A stretch of 64,000 nt of DNA. It comes from Sophora flavescens (taxonomy: Eukaryota; Streptophyta; Magnoliopsida; Fabales; Fabaceae). Under the pieces are notes generated by a model. That model was not told the origin of the DNA. It made no database searches and worked only from the letters and a program-made list of their open reading frames with translations. The stretch is taken from assembly GCA_030762895.1 (NCBI GenBank), contig CM061063.1, positions 98,788,210 through 98,852,209 of the forward strand, written 5' to 3'. Made by a program: the position numbers and the translations under genes. How positions within the stretch are numbered: position 1 is the first letter of the stretch; each line of letters begins with the position of its first letter. Positions 23,786 to 36,344 of this stretch are shown in pieces.

Positions 23786-25563
23786 ATGGATCGTAGTTGG
23801 ATGGTTTGTAAGCGCACTAGTGCTGAGTATTTGAAGGGGGTGGGAGAATTTATAGAATTTGCTCAAATGAATGTTCCTAATAGTAATTGAATGTTCTGTT
23901 ATCCTTGTGTCAAGTGTTTGAATACGAGGAAATGTACGGTGAAGGATATACGTACTCATTTGATTTGTGAAGGGATTTGCTTGAGTTATACAAGATGGAT
24001 ATGGCATGGTGATGTGTTGTTGAGTAGTACGGCAAGTGTCTCCCAAAGTGAGGACGTTGACGTAGATATGGAGGATGATCGAGTAGAGGACACGATCCGT
24101 GATATTGGACAAGAATCTGTTCATCGAGCTCATGTGTATGATAGGTTGTGCGGTGATGCGGATAAATCTTTATATCCGGGGTGTACTACTCATACACGGT
24201 TGTCGGCGGTGCTAAAATTGGTTTGTGTGAAGGCGAGAAATGGTTGGACCGATAAAAGCTTCACGGAATTGCTTAAAGTGTTGAAAGACTTGCTTCCAGA
24301 GGACAACACATTGCCTGACCGTAACTATGAGGCCAAGAAGGTATTGTGTCCTATGGGTATGGAGTATAAGAAGATACACGCATGTCCCAATGATTGCATA
24401 TTGTACACCGGTGTTCATGAGGACAATCACGATTGCCCCAAATGTGGGTTATCACGATACAAAGTGAAGGGTGGTGATGATGATGATGATCTTGATGATG
24501 TGAGAAAAAAGGGTCCTCCTGGGAAGGTGTTGTGGTATCTTTCAATAATTCTAAGGTTCAAGCAATTGTTTGCCAATGAGAAAGATGCGAAGAATCTTAG
24601 ATGGCATAATGATGAGAGGAAACATGATGGAAAGGTTCGTCATCCTGCCGATTCTATTCAATGGAAGAATATCGATACTATGTTTCCGGATTTTGCCGAT
24701 GAGCCAAGAAACCTAAGGCTTGGACTTGCTACGGATGGAATGAATCCTTATGGTAACATGAGTAGTATTCATAGTTCATGGCCTGTTCTGTTGGTAATTT
24801 ACAACATGCCCCCTTGGTTGTGCATGAAGCGCAAATACATGATGTTGTCTGTGATGATTTCGGGCCCAAAGCAACCAGGAAATGACTTAGATGTTTATCT
24901 AGGTCCCTTGATTGAAGACTTGAAAACGCTGTGGGTGGAAGGTGTTGATGTAGTTGATGGGTATTCTCATGAGACTTTCAAGCTTCGTGCCATGTTATTT
25001 TGCACCATCAACGACTTTCTAGCATACGGTAACTTATCCGGGTACAGTGTCAAGGGGCATAAAGCATGCCCTATATGTGAAGAAGGTACATGCTACACTC
25101 AGTTGCATCATGGAAAGAAGACGGTTTACCTTGGGCATCGGAGATTTCTTAGACGTGATCACCCATATCGTAAGATGAATAAAGCTTTTAATGGATGCCA
25201 AGAGACAGAAGAAGCACTGGCGGCCTTAATTGGAGAGCAGGTTTATCAGAGGGTAAAGGGCATCGATGTTATATTCGGCAAGTCCAAAAATAAAGGTAAA
25301 GCTGCTGAGAAAAACATATGGAAGAAGAGGTCGATATTCTTTGATCTTCCATACTGGCGCAAGCTTGATGTCAGACACTGCATTGATGTGATGCATGTGG
25401 AGAAAAATGTGTGTGATAGTGTGATCGGGACGCTTCTCAACATTCAGGGCAAGACAAAGGATGGTGTGAATGCTCGTCTTGACCTCGTTGCTATGGGTAT
25501 ATGAGAGCAGTTAGCACCAGTTGTTGAGGATGGTAAGCGGACTTATTTGCCGCCAGCATGTCG
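23786..25563 (+). pseudogene. TNP2 transposase of CACTA-2, 5' part
   Basis: Starts MDRSWMVCKRTSAEYLKGV, the usual start of TNP2 proteins, with the transposase-associated zinc domain (CYPCVKC, SYTRWIWHGD). The transposase core follows: CPNDCILY, CPKCGLSRYK, LRLGLATDGMNPYG, VYLGPLIEDL, FCTINDFLAYGNLSGY and KACPICEEG, then DVRHCIDVMHVEKNVCDS. In-frame stops at 23888-23890 (after VPNSN) and 25502-25504 (TGA before EQLAPVVEDG, where homologues have arginine) show it is dead. The frame runs into the left end of CACTA-3 at PPACR. The remainder of the gene is at 34687-36109. Confidence 0.9.
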
Positions 25564-25579
25564 CACTACAAAAAAAAGG

Positions 25580-26060
25580 TAATTTAGCGATCGAAAATAG
25601 TGACCGAATTTTTAGGTTGCTATTTGCGACCGAAATAGCGACCGATTGTAGGATCTACATGAAACACTGGTTAGAGTTGATTCTGCGACCGCAATAGCAA
25701 CCGAAATAAAGCGTAGCAGAGATATCGGTCGTTAATTCGGTCGCTAAACAAAGGAAAGTAAAAGTCAGAAATTTATGAATTGTTAGCGACCGAAATGGCG
25801 ACCGAATTAAATGCAACGGTCAAACTGTGTTTATATTAGCGACCGATTTAGATATCCGTCGCTAAATTTATGAATTCACACTTTAAACTGTATTTATATT
25901 TGCGACCGATATTAATTCGGTCGCTAAAAGGCGCTTTAAAAAAATAAAACTGCGCGTGTTAGCGACCGAAAATTTAAATCGGTCGCTAAAATTACAAATT
26001 CAAATTAAAACTAACCAAATTTGCGACCGATATAGCGACCGAATAATTCGGTCGCTAAAA
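25580..26060. repeat. left subterminal repeats of CACTA-3
   Basis: More than 15 copies of GCGACCGA or its complement TCGGTCGC, many as inverted pairs. They stop where a CT-rich 5' leader-like stretch begins. Confidence 0.85.
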
Positions 26061-26225
26061 CTGAAACCCCTAAATCGCGAGCCCTTCCCCTTTCTTTCCC
26101 ATTTCTCTCATTCCTTCTCTTTTCTTCTCTCTCCCTTGCACGCTCTGCTCCTCCCTGCCACCACGCGACGCCTCAGTGTCCTGGCCACCGCAGTGCCACG
26201 CACCTCCGGTGAGTGATTCCACCTT

Positions 26226-26262
<37 letters not shown>

Positions 26263-26360
26263 GATGTCTCTCTGTCTCTGTCTCTGTAGCGCACCTGAGC
26301 CGCCTCCCTTGAGCCACCACTGTCCGCAGCTCCGGTGACACCACCACCACCAAGGGTAAG
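26061..26360 (+). promoter_or_regulatory. CT-rich leader-like region of CACTA-3
   Basis: Pyrimidine-rich sequence with a (CT)n run at about 26229-26265, of the kind found at plant transcription starts just inside CACTA ends. A small first exon ending at CACCTCCG/GTGAGT (about 26,209) is plausible. Function inferred from position. Confidence 0.35.
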
Positions 26361-27942
26361 CTACCTTGTCTTCTCTCCTCTTCTCTCATTCTCTGTTTCT
26401 ATAACAGAATGGATATTTGGTAGCAAGGGTAAGGGAGATCCAGCTAAGGAGATTATAGGGGGAATGGCCATGTAAACTAGATATCAGGATGGAAAAGTAC
26501 CAAATCAATCTACTTGCTTAAATTATTCCAGTCCACATGCCAGAAAACTACTTAAGAACTCGGCTTTAACTTTTCTCAAAGTCTCTCACAGAATCTCCTG
26601 GCCTCATTACATATTCTCAAAAATCAGAATCAAGAACAAGAACAGGGAGAAGTGATATGAAGATATTGTTCAAGAAGTATTTGGCCTTTTTTTATATGGT
26701 TTCTATAAGTTGTCTATAAAATGTTTATCTTGCTGATCACTTTAGCACTTGATGAATGAGTATCTATTGATACGGTTTATATATAGCCCTCTACTTCTAT
26801 TATCTGTGTCTGATGACAAGTGCTTTTGTGTTTTATCACTTACATACACTCAAATTTATTCTGCATTGGTTGTTATTCATTTGAATATCATTAGTAGAAT
26901 TTCCAATTGAATAATGCAAATTTGCATGCAGTTGACACATGCATTGCCAATGGAATGCATGGTTTTAACTAAAACAGAATCAGATACTAATACACTTTTT
27001 AAATTTTTTTCATAGTGATTTAGCATGGTATATGCCTTGCAATTACAGTTCCTAGCTGTATGGCCAGATCAATCATACATAAACCTAAAGTAATTTATTT
27101 ATTGACCAACAAGGGACCATTTTCTGTTTGTTAGAGTATCACATATATCATATAGGTCTAAATGCATGGCTGTATCCTTAGAGCATCCATTTATTAGTAA
27201 AAATTCTACTCCTGCATGGATAAGAACAAGTGTACAGAAAATTAAAAGGCTGGTTATATAAGGAATGAAAAATGGACTGACTCCATGCACAAGAATCCGT
27301 TACATTAACCATGGTACAAGTCAAGGGCAAGGGAAGTGGTCCTATGTTGTAGTACTATATTTATTAACCGAATGTAAGTATAAAAGCAAGGACAGTTCTG
27401 GCTTTCCTTTTATCATTTAGTCCCTCTTGCTTAGGATTCCAGAAGGTGGGGCCTGTGTTTTTGTGCTAAGCATGAAAAGTTCAGGGTACATCTTCCTTCT
27501 TAAAGGGTGGGGGCTGAATAAGTACCAAACTTATTGAAGGAGACAAAACAAAATGTATTCTTATTCTATTCTTTACCTCCAAAACAGTCCAACGGGAAGC
27601 ATCTTCCTACAATTTTATTTTTAACCTTCTCTTGTATGCCATTGTGCTCTAGTCAATAGAATTTTTGTTCTAAGTTCTCCTTATACAAACAACTAAGACA
27701 TTCCCTCATGTCTTTGTCTGCATACTTTACCATACATAACATTCAACCCCACGTACTAGGGTGCTAGAGAACTATGCCTATTGTACATTGAGGACTAATA
27801 AAATGACACTAAGAAGCTGTGGAACTACAGATTTATTAGGCTTCTAACTTTTAAGAATTTTCCTCTAGAACAAAGATAAAGGATGGCTAGAAGGGCTTTG
27901 GCACTTCCAAGTCGAGAGGATATCGATTCTCGTAACAAAGTC

Positions 27943-28001
<59 letters not shown>

Positions 28002-28840
28002 ACTTTCAAATTTGAGAATATGATTTCCACTTTTACCTGACAAACAAATAAGAATGTATATTGGATTAAAATTTGAAGGATCGATTCTGGAACCTAATGC
28101 AGTTAGGAAATTGATATTGGCACATCACTTTAATTTTATCATATAAATTTTTTGAGTACATTATTATATAAATTATGTGCAATTCATGCACAGGAAACTT
28201 ATAACATGTGAGGGGATAAAGGTTGTCTAAGGAAAAAAGTGTGGTAATATTATTTCCAAAGTTGTATAGCAGAGGAACTCAAATGGACAACACTATCTGA
28301 GAATGGAAAGTGAAAGTAAGAAACATGGCCCACAAGTGAACAAAAGTAGGAAGGAATAATATCTATTTTCAGGTCACTGCATACAAGGGATTAAGTTTGG
28401 TTTTCTATTGGTTCAAGAATAAGTTTAAAAGGCTTGCTCTATATTCCTACCCTTCAATTTAAATTGGTGTATTGGATTGAGATTTCAAAAGATTATTTTG
28501 GTATAAAAGAATCTTGTGGATTTTAAAAGACTACATAGGAATCTTGATATTAGCCAACCCCAAAACCATCTTTCTCCATAGTTTCAAAGCACCTAATTTC
28601 AGAAACCAAAAACTTCAAAACAATGACTCAGTTTCTTTTCCTTTGCTTTCTATTAGTAAATATTTTCCTTGGTTTTGGAATAGTGATTTGATTTGAAATG
28701 AATAATTTCATTTATGCACGATAGGTCCTTGTTGTCATATTCTTCTATTGGCTCCTCCACTTATACTTGCTCAGTTGTGTTTTCTCTCTCAGGTCAGTTC
28801 TCTGAACACTCAGTGTAATGTATTATGTGAATTATCGTCT
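26361..28840. other. CACTA-3 interior without a recognised gene
   Basis: About 2.5 kb, AT-rich, with a long (TA)n microsatellite at about 27945-27999. No conserved reading frame seen. Confidence 0.5.
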
Positions 28841-28849
28841 TGTTTGGTA

Positions 28850-29180
28850 GTGGAGAGCTGAGCTCAATAGGATGTGATCTTGTCTGATTGTATGCTGATA
28901 ATTAATTTAATGTTTATGCATGTGTTTGTCAATATGTGTTGTTTGTTAGTGGAGAACGGAGCTCAATAGGATGTGATCTTGTCTGATTGTATGCTAATAA
29001 TTTAATGTTTATGCATGTGTTTGTCAATATGTGTTGTTTGTTAGTGGAGAGCGGAGCTCAATAGGATGTGATCCTGTCCGAAAGGCAGGATGCTGGTTGT
29101 GTGCTGATAATTTAGAAATTATGCATGTGTTTGACAATTAACTGCTACTTGTTAGTGGAGAGCGGAGCTCAATAGGATGT
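28850..29180. repeat. tandem repeat, about 100-bp unit, roughly 3.5 copies
   Basis: The landmark GAGCTCAATAGGATGT recurs at about 28860, 28959, 29054 and 29165, so the period is 95-111 bases. Each unit also has TGCTGATAATTTA and ATGCATGTGTTTG. It lies 600-900 bases upstream of the TNP2 start. Confidence 0.85.
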
Positions 29181-29771
29181 TTGCTACAATATTTAATCTA
29201 AGTTTGTATTGATTTACGCTACAATTTATATAAACTCAACAATGTTGCAATATTTATAGGTTAATGGTTTTATTTTCTGTTAGAGTTAATAATTAATTTA
29301 CGAAAGCCTTAGTTTCCTGTTTGAGATTCAATATTAATGAGCATGCGTAACTTATCAAGGTATGCATGCTCATTGTATTGAATCTTGAATTGTCCAAGTG
29401 GGACAGTTTGGGAAAAAACCTTTTTCACACTCGTACAATAGTCATTTCAATGTTCAAATGCCTTATATACTTGTTGAAATCTCGGTATGATGCATTTCCT
29501 TTTGTTCTCCTCGGTGCATACTTGATCGCGGTGATTCGACCGTGCTCGAGTCGTGTAACTTGGAGACCGATGGGAGATGCTGCCGAAATTTTGTCAAGTA
29601 TAAGGTATTTGAATATGGGAATAACTATTAGTAGCCGAGTGTGACAAAGGTTTCTTCTCGAATGGGATAGGTTCATACCTTGTCATAAGAACGAGATTGA
29701 TGGAGTTAATGGAATGCACCTTAATAAATAAGTGTTAGTGTAGGATTGGTCGGGCTATTTAATTGCCAAGA

Positions 29772-32192
29772 ATGGATATTCCGGAGAATCGGAAATGGAT
29801 GTATCGTAGGTTGGATCGGAATAAACGTCTTAGGGAAGAGTATAGAGTTGGAGTGGGTGAGTTTATAGAGTTTGTTGTTAGCCAGGAGAGATTTATACGG
29901 CTGGGCGGTGATCAATTGAGGTGTCCTTGCAAAAGATGCAAGTGTCAATCTTTCAAAAGTGTGGATGGAGTTGTAGCCGATCTTTATGAGAAGGGCTTCA
30001 TGCCTGATTACTATTAGTGGAGTAACCATGGTGAGACGTTGCCTGACTTAAACCCGATTGTGGCTGAAGGTTCGTACTATGGAAGTGGTGACGGGAGGGA
30101 AGAATTGAATCCATACGAGCAGATGATAATGGATCATGCTGGACCATCGGTTGGTGTTGTACTAGAAGAAGATGGGGGAGAAGATAGTGGAATGGGTTCC
30201 CAATACATAGAGGATAATCTGAATCCCGAAGCTCAAAGATTCTATGATATGCTGAGTGCTGCACGATCTCCATTGTGGGAAGGATGTCAGGAGTACACGG
30301 AGTTGTCGATGTGCATGGAATGGTTGAGTATCAAATATGACTACAATATGCAAGAAGGCTGTTTTAATCGCCTCAAGAAAGTCGGTGTCAAGGCGTTGCC
30401 AGAAGGCAATCGGATGCCTACAAGTTTTTATCATGCTAAGAAGTCCGTGGAAAATTTGGGTCTGGGGTGTTTGAAAATTGATTGTTGCTCGAATGGATGT
30501 ATGTTGTACTATAAGGATGATTCAGCGGAAAGCATAACGTGTTGTCGATTTTGTGGTGCGGATCGGTATAAGACAACCACTAGGATGGGCATTGAGAAGA
30601 AGAGGTCGCTAAAAAAGATGTGGTACTTTCCGCTCGTGCCAAGACTTACAAGATTGTACTCTTCGATGGCCACTGCAGATCACATGAGGCGGCATAGTGA
30701 GCATGAGAGGGAGCAAGATGTCCTGTGTCATCCATCTGATGGAGAAGCTTGGAAGCATTTTGATAGGGTTCATATGGCATTTTCGCAGGACCCTCGCAAT
30801 GTCCGATTGGGGTTATCTCATTGATGGATTTAATCCTTTTGGGCAGTCTGGAAAAGCATACTCTTGTTGGCCGGTTATCCTGACTCCGTACAATCTTCCC
30901 CCGGGGATGTGCATGAAGCGGGAGTTTATGTTCCTAACAGTCATAATTCTGGGTCCGTCTAATCCAAAAGGTAAGATTGATGTGTACTTGCAGCCACTGA
31001 TAGATGAGTTGACAATGCTGTGGAATGATGGTGTGTTGACATATGACGTATCTTTGAGGCAGAATTTCATCATGAAAGCAGCTTTAATGTGGACGATCAA
31101 CGACTTTCCTGCTTATGGGATGATGTCGGGTTGGATGACCGCGGGGAAGCTTGGATGCCGAATATGTATGGAGCGATCGAAGGCATTCACGCTTAAACAC
31201 AGTCGAAAGATCTCATATTTTGATTGTCATCGTCAATTCCTTCCGGAAGATCATCCTTATAGGCGGAACAAGAATGTACGGCAATTTTCTAAGGGATCTC
31301 CAACCTGACATTTCAAACGACCAGGTTGATCGAGAAATTACTTCTCACTTTGCTACGTGGTTCAGTAAATATGTAGGTTCAGCATCTTCATTTTTTGAAG
31401 CATACATTTTATCTCCTTAAATATATAGCATGTAAAAGAATAATGTAATATTTGATTGTTTAGGTACTAGATCCAGAAAACAATGTTCAAAATCCATTGT
31501 TGACAAATTTGGCATGGGGGCCTAACAGATGGGTTACATCATGGAATACTTATATTGTAAATGGATATAAATTTAACACAAAAACATGGAATGAAGGAAT
31601 GCAGACGTGTAACTACGGTGTTTGTGTGCGAGCCACTGATGGCAATGTAGAGGATGATTTCTATGGGGTTCTAACTGACATCCTTGAACTCGACTATACC
31701 GGTTTCCCCGTGATGAAATTAGTTATCTTCAAGTGTGATTGGTTTGATCCTACTCTTGACGTAGGGACAAAAATAGATAAAAATTATGGTATTGTTCAAG
31801 TTAGGCTGTCTCGAAGGTATAATAAGGTGTACGACCCATTCATTTTTTCACAACAGGCAGAGCAGGTTTATTACTCGCCATATCCCGAAGGACATCATGG
31901 CTGGTTGGGTGTTATTAAGATAAAGGCTCGCAGTATAATTACTGATAATGTAAACAACCAGCCTGAAAAAGATGACTCATACCAAGATGATGAGTTTTCA
32001 AGACCCCACGTACCGTTGCAAATTACGCCGGACATTATTGCTAATTCTCTGGCAGACATTTCCGGAAATGTGGAAGAAGTTGAAAGAGAGTTAATGGATC
32101 AATCCGAGTTGGACGCATCTAGCGAAGGTACATTCCGATCAAGTGATACTGATGAGATTGAGGGTGAATTTAGTGACAGAGATTCTACTTAG
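29772..32192 (+). pseudogene. TNP2 transposase of CACTA-3, internally deleted
   Basis: The start MDIPENRKWMYRRLDR opens the transposase-associated domain (CPCKRCKC), followed by the TNP2 core with CRFCGADRYK, RLGL, DGFNPFGQSGKAYSCW, KIDVYLQPLIDEL, MWTINDFPAYGMMSGW and FDCHRQFLPEDHPYRRNKN. Defects: an in-frame TAG at 30015-30017 after MPDYY, a one-base frameshift at about 30820 just before DGFNPFG, and a large deletion at about 31275 joining HPYRRNKN to a C-terminal part. The domain between (DUF4218 in intact proteins) is missing. After an intron (31373-31463) comes the C-terminal DUF4216-like part LAWGPNRWVTSWNTYIVNGY, ending at 32192. Non-functional. Confidence 0.87.
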
Positions 32193-32302
32193 GTAATTTA
32201 TTTATGTCATAATTCATTGTGTGAATGTCATTCTACTTATTAGGTAATTTATTTTTGTATTATTTACATTGTTGTGTAATCATATTTTCATTTTTTTCAC
32301 AG

Positions 32303-33837
32303 ATGGCAGATTCCTCCAGAGGTAGGGGTCGTCGTGGAGGTCGTCGTGGAGGTCGTACTGCGAGAGTCCCTTCGTCGGCCGACCCACAGCCTTCAGATCG
32401 AGACCATCCTACCAGCACCTCTGTTGACGGGACACCTCAGGGTGATGGAGTTGCACCCCCCACCCATCCTCATGTGGTTGGGACACAGGCTGCACCCTCA
32501 TCATCCACACCTACGACGATAGGACCATCATCATCATCGGGATAGGAGAGTCGTGGTCCATCCGATAGGAGGATTCTTCTTATCCCCAGGGGAGATAACG
32601 AGTATGCTAATTTAATTTTTTAATATATATAAAGTATCGTTAATTTCTATTTACTTGTTTTTAAAATTTAATTATAACATTTATTAATGCTCAAATTTTG
32701 CTGCAGCTTTCTGCCCGCGAAGGGCCCTTCTGATTCGATATTGAAGATCCTGCGACGCAAGTTTGATGGTCCATGGCCTACATGGAAGGCCATCCCACTG
32801 GGCCATAGGGATCAGTTGTTTCTAGAGTTTAAGGTAACAATTTATTAAGTTTTTTAAATTAAATTTACATTATATATATGTACACACGAATTTCCTAACA
32901 ACTGTAAGTTGCAGAAAGAGTATAGGTGGGACTTAGCTTTAGAGGCTCTCGTCAGGGACATATTTGAGCATAAAGGCTCACTGGTTACGAAGAATCTGAT
33001 GAACAAGCTGAGGAAGGGGCAGAATAAGGGGAGGTGGGTGGATCCTGAGATCAAGAGGCAGCTGGACCAGTACTGGGCTACTGAGAAGTTCCAGGAGATC
33101 CAGGCCACAGCTCGGCGTAATCGAGCTTCTGATGGTGGCGCATATGCTTGGACCGGTGGGTCTAAATCAGCCGCCGCCCACTACGACGAGCTGGTAATAC
33201 ATTAAACTTTTGACTTAATATACTATTTAATTAATTGGTTTTCATTTTTAATTATTCTTATGAATTTAATATTATATTATTCTGTGCAGAAAGCACAGAA
33301 ACAGCGGGCCCCGACTGCTATGGAGTTGGTGGAGAGGACGAAGAAGTTGAAGTCGGGGACATGGGTCAACGACAAGGCCCGTAACTATGCTGTAAGCAAA
33401 AAAATAATTTAGTGTTTACTTGTAATTTATTATAAATGATTTGTTAATATTGGATATAATTATTTTAACTAAATATCTTCAACTATACTTTGTAGGCGGG
33501 CTTCAACGAGAAGAAGGACGATGCCATATCACGTGCCTCACAGTCATAAGATGAGGCTTTGACTGGTGATGGCTGCTCTCCTGTCTCCGTCGACGATAAT
33601 GCCATTTATTTGGAGGTCGTCGGGGGCAGGAACAAGAAGGGGCACGTGTATGGCCTCGGACACCTGGGAGCCGAGTTCATCGCTTCATCGTCGCAAGACG
33701 CCGCTCCTTGCTGCGCCGATACCGTCCCTCGGGAGAGCAGTTCCACCAAATGCGAGGACACCATCACGCAGCTGAACGCGGAGCTTCGGGAGAAGAGCGA
33801 GAGAGAGCAGCGAGATGGCGAACCAGATTCACAGTGA
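32303..33837 (+). pseudogene. TNP1-like plant transposase (Ptta/En/Spm family) of CACTA-3
   Basis: The start MADSSRGRGRRGGRRGGR follows an AG acceptor. Exons can be read at 32303-~32600, 32707-32833, 32915-33193, 33290-33391 and 33496-33837 with GT/AG borders, apart from the unclear end of the first. Conserved pieces are ILRRKFDGPWPTWKAIPLG, RWVDPEIKRQLDQYW, RNRASDGGAYAWTGGSKSAA, APTAMELVERTK and NAIYLEVVGGRNKKGHVYGL. It has stops at 32543-32545 (TAG) and 33547-33549 (TAA). In known CACTA elements this protein binds the subterminal repeats and accompanies TNP2; here it is degenerate. Confidence 0.82.
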
Positions 33838-34304
33838 TTGACTCAGGCACACCGGGAGGCGATGCGGCGAGCATCAAGCGAGGCCGACACACTGCTGCGG
33901 CTGGTGTTGGAGCAGATGAGGATCCAGACTCCGATTGCTCATGATCATGCTCGACGGTTGTGGCGCTCGCTGCCGCTCCTCCGATTCTCCGCCGCCAGCC
34001 ATCGATGTTTGCTATCGCAGAGGACGATCAGCCTAGCGAGACGTCGGTGGTACGGACGCTGAGGATGATTGGATTCCTCCATCTCCCCCTCATCATGACT
34101 GATTTTTTTCCCCATATTTTTTACTTTAAACGATTCTTGTACGACATTTTGGATTATTCTTTTTATATATATTCATTATTTTTTATGATTGTATATTTCA
34201 TAAGTTATTTGGTGTGTTTTATTAGTAATTTTACTAACGTTTAAAGAAAATCAGAAAAAAAAATTTATTTTAAAAATTAAAATTAAAAAAAATTAATAAC
34301 AACC

Positions 34305-34675
34305 AGTTTAGCGACCGAATTAGATACCAATAATTCGGTCGCTAAACTTTATTTAACATTTACAGATGAGATATAGCGACCGAAAATCCGTCGCTAATAT
34401 AGGTTAACAGTAACCAAATTTAGCGACCGAACTAGCAACCGATTATCGGTCGCTAGAAATGGTTACCAAAAAAATGCGACCAACCTAATAGCGACTGTTT
34501 ATTATTATTTAGCGACTGAAACTTCGGTCGCTAATTAGCGACCGAAATATTAATTCGGTCGCTCAGGTATTCAGCTACCATCCTTAATCGGTCGCTAATT
34601 CGGTCGCTAAATTAAATAGCGACCGATTTACACTGTTTAGCGACCGAATATTACGGTCGCTAAACAGTTGTTTTT
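34305..34675. repeat. right subterminal repeats of CACTA-3
   Basis: Over 15 units of TAGCGACCGAA or its complement, matching the left array. Confidence 0.85.
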
Positions 34676-34686
34676 TTGTAGTGTCG

Positions 34687-36109
34687 TACTTTGTCAAAAA
34701 AAGAGAGACAAAGTTTCTGCGGGTGTCTTCAGGGCATCAAAGTTTCACATGGTTACTCTTCAAATATGAAGAGGCTTGTCTCTAGTGATCTTAAATTGGT
34801 TGGCTTAAAGTCTCATGATTGTCACATCTTGATGCAACAACTTCTGCCTGTTGCTATTCGTGGTATTGCTCCAAAAAATGTGAGACATGCCATTACTCGG
34901 TTGTGCTCATTCTTCAATTCTATATGTAGCAAAGTCGTTGACCCCCGTATGTTGGATGACTTGGAAGTTGAGGCTGCTACAATCTTGTGCCAATTGGAGA
35001 TGTATTTTCCTCCTTCCTTTTTCGACATCATGGTTCACTTAATTGTTCATTTGGTGAGGGAGATTAGATTATGTGGGCCTGTTTTTCTGAGATGGATGTA
35101 CCCAGTTGAGCGCTACATGAAGATCTTGAAAGGGTACGTGAAGAATCCTCATCGTCCGGAAGCATCTATTGTTCAAAGGTATGTTGCAGAAGAAGCTATT
35201 GAGTTTTGTTCGGACTACCTTCATAACACGGATCCTATAGGGGTTCCTAAGCCTCAGCATGATGATATCAGATGTCAAGGTAAGGGTACACATGGCTTAA
35301 GAATTAATAGGAAGGATCGGGAGGAAGTGCTTCAAGCACATTTGTATGTATTGAACAACATCGAATGTGTTCAACCTTTCTTATTTGAACATAAAAGAAA
35401 ATTCAATCTATAAAACCCTCGAATGAGCGAAAGGTGGTTGTTGAACAAGCATAACAAGACTTTCTTACCATGGTTCAAGGAAGAAATGCTTAAGGATGGT
35501 AGTACTGCTTCTGATGACGTAAGATGGCTAGCATGTGGGCCTAGCTTCAACGTCATATGTTGGAGCGGATACGACATAAATAACTTTTCCTTTTATACAA
35601 AGGAACAAGATAACAAGAGTACCATGCAAAATAGTGGGGTTATGAACGTGGCCGAAGCAATGCACTTCTCTAGTGCAAAGGACACAAAACCCGTTAAAGC
35701 ACCGAGACCTCACTTTGGATATATTGAAGATATTTGGGTGCTCGATTACACCAAGCTTACGGTGCCGGTATTTAAATGTAAGTGGGTTGATAGTAACGGT
35801 GGTGTACAAACCGACGAATTGGGGTTCACATTGGTAGACCTCAACAAGTTAGGTCATATAAATGAGCCTTTCATAATGGCTTCCCAAGCAAAACAAGTGT
35901 TCTACATCACTGGTCCTTCTAACAAAAGGTTGTCCGTGGTTCTCCAAGGAAAAAGCATGTATAATGGTAGTGGTGAAAATGAAGATTCAAATCTTGATAT
36001 TCCTGAGACTCCTTCTTTTCCAACAAACATGCCTACTATAATCGAGGAGACACAGGTGGATGATGTACATGCCACTCGTGATGATCATCACGAAGGGATA
36101 TTGATATAG
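34687..36109 (+). pseudogene. TNP2 transposase of CACTA-2, 3' part
   Basis: Resumes directly after the CACTA-3 right end with TLSKKERQSFCGCLQG. Contains the DUF4218-type domain (HDCHILMQQLLPVAIRG, ITRLCSFFNSICSKV, FLRWMYPVERYMKILKGYVK), then the DUF4216-type C-terminal domain (NPRMSERWLLNKHNKTFLPW, VPVFKCKWVD, MASQAKQVFY). An in-frame TAA lies at 35411-35413 between the two domains. The reading frame ends at 36109. Confidence 0.9.
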
Positions 36110-36344
36110 GTAGTTTAAACTTAGTATACATTTATTTTTATTTATATTTATTTATTTATTTTGAGTTATAACCTATGTTAATAAATATATATTGTTTCTG
36201 AACAGGCATACATATGGATCATTGTTCCATTTTTCCTTTGCAATTCTGTAATGTGTGTGATATTCTGTGTTACTGGGATATTTACTGAATGCAGGGATAG
36301 CTGAGGGGAGTGATATTTTAAAACTGGATTTTAAAAAAAAAGTA

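Larger units (their letters stand above)
25564..34683. mobile_element. CACTA-3, 9.1-kb inner CACTA transposon inside the CACTA-2 transposase gene
   Basis: The left end CACTACAAAAAAAAGG is matched by TTTTTTTGTAGTG on the right, and a perfect 3-bp duplication TCG (25561-25563 and 34684-34686) flanks it. Taking the element and one TCG out restores the frame of the host TNP2 across PACR/TLSKKE, which proves the insertion site. Subterminal repeats are of the AGCGACCGAA type at both ends. It encodes its own decayed TNP2 (29772-32192) and a TNP1-like gene (32303-33837). Confidence 0.93.

Noticed and set aside
25580..26060. Dense short repeats (GCGACCGA) that look like an array or origin
   Set aside because: They occur at both ends of a CACTA element and match the known subterminal repeat layout.
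26070..26389. Arg/Glu-rich minus-strand open frames
   Set aside because: They are the reverse reading of a CT-rich leader and show no conserved sequence.
27825..28043. Open frame over the (TA)n tract
   Set aside because: The translation is a run of alternating Ile-Tyr caused by the microsatellite.
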